From Apibacter mensalis (GTDB lineage Bacteria; Bacteroidota; Bacteroidia; Flavobacteriales; Weeksellaceae): a DNA stretch of 64,000 bases. The DNA is taken from contig NZ_LIVM01000008.1 in assembly GCF_001418685.1 (NCBI RefSeq), positions 62,001-126,000 on the forward strand, written 5' to 3'. Below the pieces are notes generated by a model. That model saw nothing but the letters and a program-made list of their open reading frames with translations, had not been told where the DNA came from and did not search any database. A program made the position numbers and the translations under genes. This document shows positions 57,659 through 64,000 of the stretch, piece by piece. The stretch's first letter is position 1. Each line of letters begins with the position of its first letter.

Positions 57659-58789
57659 TTATTTAAAAAAGTTTAAAACAGTATCGGTTATAAATTTAAG
57701 CTGATCTTCTTCTAACTCCGTATGCATAGGCAAAGAAATTACTTCATCAATGAGCTTATTGGTTACCGGGAAATCTTCATCATTATAATTTCCATTATCA
57801 TAAGCTTTTTGTTTTCTTAATGGAACAGGATAGTAAATCATTGCAGGAATTTCTCTTTTTGAAAGATATTGTTGTAAAGAATTCCTATCCGAATTGATCA
57901 CCTTTAAGGTATATTGATGAAACACATGAGTAGAATATATTTCCATTCTCACCGGAATAACTAAATTAGGATGATCGGAAAAAGCTCTATCATAATAATT
58001 AGCAGCTTTTATCCTCTTTTCATTATAAGAATCCAATAAAGGTAATTTTGTATTTAGGACTACAGCTTGCAAACTATCCAATCGTGAATTTACTCCTATT
58101 TCATCATGGTAATATCTTTTGTACATTCCATGATTAACAATTCCTCTTATTTTATGCGCCAGCTCATCATCATCAGTAAAAAGTGCCCCTCCATCACCAT
58201 AACAGCCCAAATTTTTAGAAGGAAAAAATGAAGTTGTTCCTATGATTCCCATGGTTCCGGATTTTTTACAAGTTCCGTTTTTAAATGTATACTCTGCACC
58301 TATTGCTTGAGCATTATCTTCAATAACATATAAGTTATGTTCATTAGCAATCTGCAAAATTTCCTCCATATTTGCACACTGTCCGAATAAATGAACCGGA
58401 ATAATAGCTTTAGTACGGGGAGTAATAGCTTTCCTAATTGCTTCCGGACTTATAGTAAATGTGTCATAATCAACATCTACTAATACAGAATTTAATTTTA
58501 ATAAACTGATTACTTCAACGGTTGCTGCAAAAGTAAAATCAGAGGTGATAACTTCATCTCCGGGTTGTAAATCCAAAGCCATTAAAGCTATTTGAAGCGC
58601 TTCTGTACCATTCCCACATGGGATTACATGCTTTACATCTAAATATTTTTCTAAATTTTGTGCAAATAAATTTACTTGTGGACCGTTAATAAAAGAAGCG
58701 GTGCTTAATACTTCTTCAAATCCTTTGTCTATAGTAGGTTTTATATGCTGATATTGGCTGATTAAATCCACCATTTGAATTTTCTTCAT
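57659..58789 (-). CDS. DegT/DnrJ/EryC1/StrS-family PLP aminotransferase
   Basis: About 376 residues from ATG 58789 (MKKIQMVDLISQYQHIKP); the frame extends six codons further. PLP features: GNGTEALQIALMAL, VIEDNAQAIGAEY, and the internal aldimine Lys in TTSFFPSKNLGCYGDGGALF, followed by NSRLDSLQAVVL. These enzymes transfer amino groups to keto-sugars (UDP- or dTDP-linked) for LPS, glycan or glycoprotein assembly. No sugar-synthesis neighbours lie in the window, so the product is not known. Confidence 0.9.
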   Translation of the reverse strand: MKKIQMVDLISQYQHIKPTIDKGFEEVLSTASFINGPQVNLFAQNLEKYLDVKHVIPCGNGTEALQIALMALDLQPGDEVITSDFTFAATVEVISLLKLNSVLVDVDYDTFTISPEAIRKAITPRTKAIIPVHLFGQCANMEEILQIANEHNLYVIEDNAQAIGAEYTFKNGTCKKSGTMGIIGTTSFFPSKNLGCYGDGGALFTDDDELAHKIRGIVNHGMYKRYYHDEIGVNSRLDSLQAVVLNTKLPLLDSYNEKRIKAANYYDRAFSDHPNLVIPVRMEIYSTHVFHQYTLKVINSDRNSLQQYLSKREIPAMIYYPVPLRKQKAYDNGNYNDEDFPVTNKLIDEVISLPMHTELEEDQLKFITDTVLNFFK

Positions 58790-58905
58790 GCGTAAAATTT
58801 TGAACACAAATTTACTAAATGAATTTGTAATGCCGCTTTTATAAAAAGAAAAACCCTTATTAAAAATAAGAGTTTTCTATAATACGTATTATTTTAAACA
58901 ATATT

Positions 58906-59676
58906 TTACTTTTGTTGTGGTTTGGATTGGTTTTTTAATTGCTCTAATTGTTCAGGAGTCAACTGCATGGGTGCTTCATTTTTTCCATCTTTAGGCATAG
59001 GTTTAAAATCTACCAATTCCACTTCAAATATTAAAGCCTGATTAGGACCTGCCGGTCCATTTTCTCCATACGCTAACTCTGAAGGCACATATAATATATA
59101 TTTAGCACCTTTGGACATGAGTTTAACCCCTTCTTTCCACCCGGGTACAACTCTTGCTAAAGGAATATCGGCAGGTTTACCTTCAGTTTGTTTTTTAGAA
59201 TCTTCAACAATAGAACCATCTGTAGTTTTCAACACATAATTAACGGAGACCATATCTTCATCTGTTGGCTTAGCTCCATTTCCTTCTTTTTCAACTTTAT
59301 ATTGTAGACCTGTAGCTGTAGTTTTAACGCCTTCTTTCTTTTTATTTTCTTCTAAGAATTTTTTGCTTTCTTCTGCGTTTCTTTTAGCTATTTTTTCCAC
59401 ATGTTTTGGAACATAAACAGTCATAAAAGATTGTATGGAATCTTCAGAAAATAATAATTGTTTATTTTCAAATTTATCTTCCATCGCTTGTTTAATAATA
59501 TTTACATTTAAATCTTTATCAAATCCCTGAATTTTAAAATTACGAGCTAAATCTAGGCCGATTGCGTATGCTGCTTTTTCATCATCGGTATTTAATTTAG
59601 TAACTCTTTGTCCTTCTTTATTACATGCAACAAGACTCATACCTGCTAATGCTAGTAAAATCGTTTTCTTTATCAT
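58906..59676 (-). CDS. FKBP-type peptidyl-prolyl isomerase, lipoprotein
   Basis: 256 residues: lipoprotein signal MIKKTILLALAGMSLVAC with C19 at the lipobox, an FKBP-N (FkpA/Mip-like) helical dimerisation part (about 28-110), and an FKBP domain (about 110-235; TGLQYKVEKEGNGAKPTDED, VVPGWKEGVKLMSKGAKYILYVPSELAYGENG). A Gln/Pro-rich tail follows. It acts as a periplasmic or outer membrane-linked folding catalyst. It sits 37 bases from a related FKBP gene, a tandem duplication; the two share the same architecture but differ in anchoring. Confidence 0.93.
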   Translation of the reverse strand: MIKKTILLALAGMSLVACNKEGQRVTKLNTDDEKAAYAIGLDLARNFKIQGFDKDLNVNIIKQAMEDKFENKQLLFSEDSIQSFMTVYVPKHVEKIAKRNAEESKKFLEENKKKEGVKTTATGLQYKVEKEGNGAKPTDEDMVSVNYVLKTTDGSIVEDSKKQTEGKPADIPLARVVPGWKEGVKLMSKGAKYILYVPSELAYGENGPAGPNQALIFEVELVDFKPMPKDGKNEAPMQLTPEQLEQLKNQSKPQQK

Positions 59677-59713
59677 TGTGTTAAATAGTTAAATATTTTT
59701 TTATTGGCAATTT

Positions 59714-60442
59714 TTATTCAGTTTTAGTTTCATTCTTATTAGTAAAATCTACTAATTCTATATCAAATATTAATACTGAGTTAGGACCTATATCCATACC
59801 GGCTCCATTTTCTCCATAAGCAAGATCTGAAGGAATAAAAAATCTGTATTTTGATCCTTTATTCATGAGAGCTACTCCTTCTGTCCAACCTTTAATAACC
59901 CTATTTAATTGAAATTCTATAGGATTTCCTGAATTATTCTTATCCGTTGAATCAAATATTTTCCCGTCTAAAAGTTTACCGGTATATTTAACCTTTACCA
60001 TATCATCAGGATTAGGCTTTTCAGTAGATTTACTTTTTTCTAAAACCTCATATTGTAAGCCTGAGGCAGTAGTAAATACTCCTTTTTTCTTTTTATTTTT
60101 TTCTAAAAAAGCTAAGCCTTGGGTTTTATTTATTTCACCTTTTTCTTTTCTTTTCTTTTCAAATTCTTGTCTCTTTTTTGAAAAATATTTTTGCATAAAG
60201 GAATTTATAGAATCTATAGGAAATACAGCTGGTTTACCGGCTATTTCATCCCTCAATGCCTGATTAAATATATTTACATCTACATCTTTTAGCATATCCT
60301 GTTGTTTTAAATTCTGAGCAATGTTTAATGCTAAAGAATACGACAACTTTTCTTTATCTGTTTTTAATTCAATTTTATTTTGCGCAGAAAGTGATAATGA
60401 GCATGCTACACATAAAACTGCAATTATTTTATTTCTTTTCAT
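59714..60442 (-). CDS. FKBP-type peptidyl-prolyl isomerase, periplasmic
   Basis: 242 residues with a signal peptide (MKRNKIIAVLCVACSLSLSAQ; no lipobox-like Cys context at the cleavage site), an FKBP-N helical region (about 25-125, rich in Lys) and a C-terminal FKBP domain (TASGLQYEVLEKSKSTEKPNPDD; VIKGWTEGVALMNKGSKYRFFIPSDLAYGENGAG). It is paralogous to the lipoprotein gene 37 bases downstream, and both probably come from one transcript. Confidence 0.92.
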   Translation of the reverse strand: MKRNKIIAVLCVACSLSLSAQNKIELKTDKEKLSYSLALNIAQNLKQQDMLKDVDVNIFNQALRDEIAGKPAVFPIDSINSFMQKYFSKKRQEFEKKRKEKGEINKTQGLAFLEKNKKKKGVFTTASGLQYEVLEKSKSTEKPNPDDMVKVKYTGKLLDGKIFDSTDKNNSGNPIEFQLNRVIKGWTEGVALMNKGSKYRFFIPSDLAYGENGAGMDIGPNSVLIFDIELVDFTNKNETKTE

Positions 60443-60660
60443 CCGTTTATAATTTAATATTTTATAATCTTGACCGTCTTAATTTTATACTGAAAATCAT
60501 AACAATTAAAGTATTCAAATTAAACACCATGCAAATATCCGATAATTTATTGAAACACGAATATAAATTTTAGTTAATATTCTACCAAAAAGAATTAATT
60601 CTATTTCGAATAGTGATGAACCTATTAATAATTAATTTTCATTATACTTTATCAGTAATC

Positions 60661-61302
60661 TTAAAAATCTAATCGAAAATCATTCCTTAATTTTTTCAAT
60701 AAGGGATTTTCTTTAACCATTTTTTCATATTTATCCTTATCAGTTAAAAGAATAGTTCTTTCAGTTTCCTTAATTTGATATTTAAAATTGATTGAATAAT
60801 TGTTGGCTTCCTTTTTTAACTTTTGAAATATATCTTCTCTTAAATTTTCAAATTCATCATAAGCTGAATTTGAAGGAAATTCAAAAAAAATTGTATGATT
60901 AGGCTTAACAGTGCATTGAGTCGTATTTAAAACACTATACAAAACTGGCTGATTTTTTAATGTTTCCAAATAAGCTTTCCAAAAACTATTTACTTGATCT
61001 TCTGTTAAATCGTCTTTATCTTTTTTAGAAATATCTAAATTAGTAACCGTTTCTTCTTTTTGTGAAGCTTTATGAAGTGATTCTTTAATTGAAAGAAACG
61101 AAATGTTTTTAGTTTGATTACCAAGGGGAGTTGTACTTTTAACTATCGGTTTTGTCGTTAATTTTTCAACCACCGTCACTTTAGTTTTATCAACTATTTT
61201 CACCTGTTTTTCGTCCTCATTTTTTTTGAGTGATGGAGGTAATTTACTATCCTGATTGGTTTGATAGTGATTGGGAGGGGGTATTATCCTGAATTTTTTT
61301 TT
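60661..61302 (-). CDS. dnaX: DnaX tau C-terminal extension, reached by frameshift
   Basis: This frame is open from the A11 tract (61302) to TAA at 60661, about 213 codons, but has no plausible start of its own (a GTG at 61203 is the first candidate). It continues the gamma reading frame after a -1 shift: KKKFRIIPPPNHYQTNQ, then a low-complexity Lys/Thr linker, then a folded tail ending PLLKKLRNDFRLDF. Such linker-plus-domain ends belong to the tau form of DNA polymerase III, which binds the polymerase and helicase. I therefore treat it as part of dnaX, not as a separate gene. Confidence 0.75.
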   Translation of the reverse strand, partial: KKKFRIIPPPNHYQTNQDSKLPPSLKKNEDEKQVKIVDKTKVTVVEKLTTKPIVKSTTPLGNQTKNISFLSIKESLHKASQKEETVTNLDISKKDKDDLTEDQVNSFWKAYLETLKNQPVLYSVLNTTQCTVKPNHTIFFEFPSNSAYDEFENLREDIFQKLKKEANNYSINFKYQIKETERTILLTDKDKYEKMVKENPLLKKLRNDFRLDF

Positions 61303-62375
61303 TTAATTATATTAGACTCTCCTACTGTTAAAGAAGCTAGTTGCATTAAGGCTATCTCAATAGAAAGCTTAGGACTTTTACTATTCCTGAAATTTATATC
61401 TGCCTGGTGGCAAATTTCAATTGCATCTATCAACATTCTTGATGAACAACTTTGCGCTTGTTGTAAATATTTTTGTTTGGTATTAACTCCTACTTCTAAC
61501 AGGGCGATAGTTTGAGGATTCTGAGCTACCATTAAGTCTCTAAAATGACTTCCTAAACCTGAAATAAAGAGTTGAGGATCGAAACCTTTTTTTACAATAT
61601 CATGGAATATTAATAGTAATCCGGGAATATCATTTTTTAAAGATAAATCTGTTATTTTGAAATAATAATCATAATCGAGAACACTTAGATTTTCGCTAAC
61701 TGCTGCAACTGTTAAGTTTTTTTGAGTAAAAGTAACCAGCCTGTCAAATATAGAAAGGGCATCCCGTAATCCCCCATCTGCTTTTTGGGCAATAATATAA
61801 ATAGCATCTTCTTCGTATTGAATGCCTTCTTCTTCAGCTATTTTTTTTAACTGATCTTTTATATCGTCAATTTCAATTCTCTTGAAATCATAAATCTGAC
61901 ATCTTGAAAGTATAGTAGGTATAATCTTTTGTTTTTCAGTAGTTGCCAAAATAAATATAGCATGTGCCGGTGGCTCTTCCAAAGTTTTCAAAAAAGCGTT
62001 AAAAGCCGCATTAGACAACATATGTACCTCATCGATAATATATACTTTGTATTTTCCTACTTGAGGTGCGTATCGCACTTGCTCTATCAAATTACGTATA
62101 TCTTCTACGGAATTATTGGAGGCTGCATCTAACTCAAATATATTAAATGCGAAATCATGCTCATCGGTATCTCCATATTTTTCATTAATTTTTCTTGCTA
62201 AAATACGGGCACACGTAGTTTTTCCTACCCCCCTGGGTCCACAGAAAAGCAATGCCTGAGCTAATTGATTATTATCTATAGCATGTTCCAGAGTATGGGT
62301 TATGTGACTTTGCCCTACTACAGCATCAAATTCCAGAGGTCTGTATTTTCGGGCTGAAACTACAAAGTTTTTCAT
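61284..62375 (-). CDS. dnaX: DNA polymerase III gamma subunit (short dnaX product)
   Basis: 363 residues with the clamp-loader AAA+ layout: ARKYRPLEFDAVVGQSHI, Walker A GPRGVGKTTCARIL, Walker B VYIIDEVHMLSNAAFNAFLKTLEEPP, sensor 1 TTEKQKIIPTILSRC and sensor 2 GGLRDALSIFDR. The zinc-binding Cys cluster found after Walker A in E. coli is missing, as in related flavobacteria. The frame ends KKKNSG-stop immediately after an A11 run, the length expected of a gamma subunit. Full-length tau would need a -1 shift at the run. Confidence 0.93.
   Translation of the reverse strand: MKNFVVSARKYRPLEFDAVVGQSHITHTLEHAIDNNQLAQALLFCGPRGVGKTTCARILARKINEKYGDTDEHDFAFNIFELDAASNNSVEDIRNLIEQVRYAPQVGKYKVYIIDEVHMLSNAAFNAFLKTLEEPPAHAIFILATTEKQKIIPTILSRCQIYDFKRIEIDDIKDQLKKIAEEEGIQYEEDAIYIIAQKADGGLRDALSIFDRLVTFTQKNLTVAAVSENLSVLDYDYYFKITDLSLKNDIPGLLLIFHDIVKKGFDPQLFISGLGSHFRDLMVAQNPQTIALLEVGVNTKQKYLQQAQSCSSRMLIDAIEICHQADINFRNSKSPKLSIEIALMQLASLTVGESNIIKKKNSG
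61294..61323 (-). promoter_or_regulatory. Probable programmed frameshift/slippage site in dnaX
   Basis: Eleven consecutive A on the minus strand (61304 to 61294) are read as ATT AAA AAA AAA AAT in the gamma frame. Twelve bases upstream of the run lies AGGAGAG (61323-61317), a Shine-Dalgarno-like sequence as in the E. coli dnaX -1 site. The gamma stop (TAA, 61286-61284) follows eight bases later. The tau frame is reached by a -1 shift or by one added A in the transcript. Confidence 0.7.
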
Positions 62376-62416
62376 GAGTTTACAAAGTTACTAATTTTCT
62401 CTTTCCTTTGTTCATT

Positions 62417-62839
62417 TTAGTTAAGATTCTCTGTACATCCGTTACACAATCCGTGAATAATAATATCTAATTTTTCAGCATTAAATCCGGAAGGAATATT
62501 TATGTTAGGCGTTTTTACCGAACGCATACAGTATATTTTTTTACAATTTTTGCAACAAAAATGCATATGACTGTCTGCATGTTGCTCCTCTGAACAGTTA
62601 TCCATGCATAAGGCATATACGGTAATGTGTCCATCGTTTATACTGTGCAATAATCCTTTCTTTTCAAAGGTTTTTAAAGTTCTGAACAGAGTAGCTCGGT
62701 TTGAATAATCAAAACCCGATTCCAAATCCGATAAGGATAAAGCAGTGCTTTGTTTAAGAAAATAATCTAAAACTAATAATCGCATTGCTGTAGGGGTTAT
62801 ATCTTTTTGCTTTAATATATTTTCTAAATACAGCGACAT
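62417..62839 (-). CDS. Fur-family transcriptional regulator
   Basis: 140 residues: an N-terminal winged helix (TPTAMRLLVLDYFLKQS...SNRATLFRTLKTFEKKGLLHSI) and a C-terminal metal-binding part with HADSHMHFCCKNCKKIYC and a final CNGC, two Cys pairs that should form the structural zinc site. Which metal or signal it senses (Fe, Zn or peroxide) cannot be decided. It starts one base after argS ends and is probably in the same transcript as argS. Confidence 0.9.
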   Translation of the reverse strand: MSLYLENILKQKDITPTAMRLLVLDYFLKQSTALSLSDLESGFDYSNRATLFRTLKTFEKKGLLHSINDGHITVYALCMDNCSEEQHADSHMHFCCKNCKKIYCMRSVKTPNINIPSGFNAEKLDIIIHGLCNGCTENLN

Positions 62840-62840
62840 C

Positions 62841-64000
62841 TTACATTCTTTTCGGTGCCCCTATACCCAGCAAATGTAAACCATGCTTAATCACATTGCC
62901 CGTCCACCGGGTTATTGCAAGGCGTATGGTTTGTTCTGATTCATTTTCGGCATTCAAGATCCGGTTACTCTGATAAAAAGAATTATATTCTTTTGAAACA
63001 TTGTAAATATAGTTGGCTATCAAAGCCGGATTCAACTCTGCAGCGGATTTTTCAATGAGTTCTTCGTATGAGGATAATAAAATAATTAATTTTTGTTCTG
63101 CTTTATTTAATTCTTTATCTTTTATTTCAAAAGTTTGCTTCGCTGCTTTTCTTAACACGGAGCAAGTTCTTGCATAAGTATATTGAATAAACGGACCGGT
63201 GTTCCCATTAAACTCTATACTTTCATTGGGATCAAACAAGATTCTTTTCTTAGGATCAACTTTTAAAATAAAATATTTTAACGCGCCCAATCCTATAAGC
63301 TCATTCACTTGTTCTTTTTCTTTTTCGGTATAGCCTTCCAATTTTCCAAGTTCTTCGGTTTTTTTTACAGCTTCCCTGTACATTTCTTCCATTAACTCAT
63401 CTGCATCTACCACGGTTCCTTCCCTGGATTTCATTTTTCCACTTGGTAAATCTACCATTCCGTAAGAGAGATGATATAATTTATCTGCCCAATGGTATCC
63501 TAATTTTTTTAAGATGAGAAACAATACCTGAAAATGATAGTCTTGTTCATTTCCTACTGTATAGATTAATTCATTTAAATGAAAACGAGTAAATCTTTCT
63601 ACGGCGGTGCCTAAATCCTGTGTTATATAAACAGAAGTTCCATCTCCTCTCAATAATAATTTTTGATCTAAACCCTCTTCTGCTAAATCAGCCCAAACGG
63701 ACCCGTCATCTTTTTTGAATAACACCCCCTTTTTTAAACCTTCCTCAATAACATCTTTCCCCAACAAATAGGTATCACTTTCATATTGAACTAAATCAAA
63801 AGAAACTCCAAGTCTCTGATAAGTTTTATCAAAACCGGAATAAACCCAACTATTCATCTCTTCCCATAGAGCTCTTATATCAGCATCTCCGGCTTCCCAC
63901 TTTTTCAACATTTCTTGAGCTTCCAACAGCATCGGTGCTTTTTTCTTGGCTTCCTCTGCATCCATCCCGGAAGAAATTAAAGCATGGACCTCCTCTTTGT
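62841..64000 (-). CDS. argS: Arginine--tRNA ligase, C-terminal part
   Basis: The frame is open to the right edge, so the N-terminal part of the gene lies outside the window; about 386 residues are visible. Recognisable are the class I signature loop LPSGKMKSREGTVVDADELM (KMSKS-type, written KMKSR), the connection region DLGTAVERFTRFHLNELIYTVGNEQDYHFQVLFLILKKLG, and the C-terminal DALR anticodon-binding domain ending RWTGNVIKHGLHLLGIGAPKRM. It charges tRNA-Arg. Confidence 0.96.
   Translation of the reverse strand, partial: KEEVHALISSGMDAEEAKKKAPMLLEAQEMLKKWEAGDADIRALWEEMNSWVYSGFDKTYQRLGVSFDLVQYESDTYLLGKDVIEEGLKKGVLFKKDDGSVWADLAEEGLDQKLLLRGDGTSVYITQDLGTAVERFTRFHLNELIYTVGNEQDYHFQVLFLILKKLGYHWADKLYHLSYGMVDLPSGKMKSREGTVVDADELMEEMYREAVKKTEELGKLEGYTEKEKEQVNELIGLGALKYFILKVDPKKRILFDPNESIEFNGNTGPFIQYTYARTCSVLRKAAKQTFEIKDKELNKAEQKLIILLSSYEELIEKSAAELNPALIANYIYNVSKEYNSFYQSNRILNAENESEQTIRLAITRWTGNVIKHGLHLLGIGAPKRM

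Noticed and set aside
58906-60442. Recent duplication of the FKBP genes
   Set aside because: The two proteins share architecture, but their sequences and anchoring differ widely, so the duplication is old and ordinary in this phylum.
60661-61203. Separate hypothetical gene downstream of dnaX
   Set aside because: Its only start is a GTG in the middle of a frame that is open back to the A11 tract, and the product looks like the tau tail of DnaX, so it is part of dnaX.

Overview
The window is about 64 kb of AT-rich DNA (roughly 30% GC by eye) from a member of the Bacteroidota, class Flavobacteriia. Supporting traits are the TonB-dependent receptors, a type IX secretion C-terminal domain, bacillithiol deacetylase, eukaryote-like NADP isocitrate dehydrogenase, mevalonate-pathway HMG-CoA synthase, weak Shine-Dalgarno sites and TAnnTTTG-type -7 promoter elements. 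A low-GC Weeksellaceae such as Apibacter would fit, but this is inference. Gene density is normal for a chromosome. No insertion sequence, CRISPR array, rRNA or prophage was seen.

Layout. 1-4.9 kb: end of a flippase-like membrane protein, then rplY and prs, an SGNH-type lipoprotein and an OmpP1/FadL porin on the minus strand. 5.1-12.7 kb: feoAB, acyl-CoA ligase, icd, L31 type B, a small secreted protein and bshB1, all on plus. 12.8-17.7 kb: tRNA-His, a 1.2-kb gene-free AT-rich stretch, then a 1195-residue secreted C10 (streptopain-like) protein with five PPC-type repeats and a T9SS sorting domain, whose catalytic Cys is Ser. 17.8-21.7 kb: a SAM-I riboswitch ahead of a TonB receptor and an APC permease, which suggests sulfur or methionine-linked uptake. 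21.8-25.6 kb: MFS transporter and clpC.

25.7-32.4 kb is a broken heme-uptake locus: hmuV, hmuU, hmuT and a 5'-truncated hmuS on minus meet, head to head, a 5'-truncated and frameshifted hmuR followed by intact hmuY on plus. The junction can be placed within about ten bases near 30540. One deletion spanning a divergent promoter region and both 5' ends is the simplest explanation.

32.4-47.3 kb is housekeeping: folD; rsfS-ftsH-LUD-cdsA-psd; birA, a TPR protein, acpH and a DCC thiol oxidoreductase; mutS2, dgt, fhs. 47.4-57.6 kb: TonB receptor with overlapping M23 peptidase, secreted TonB-domain protein with overlapping M28 peptidase, deoD, class III aminotransferase and HMG-CoA synthase. 57.7-64 kb: DegT aminotransferase, two FKBP isomerases, dnaX split at an A11 run that looks like a programmed frameshift separating gamma from tau, a Fur-family regulator, and the 3' part of argS, which runs off the window.

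The strongest observations are the dnaX slippage site, the hmuS/hmuR junction, two secreted hydrolase-fold proteins lacking their nucleophile (SGNH and C10), and the SAM riboswitch-controlled outer/inner membrane transporter pair. Start sites were chosen mainly by homology and signal peptides because ribosome-binding sites are weak in this phylum.
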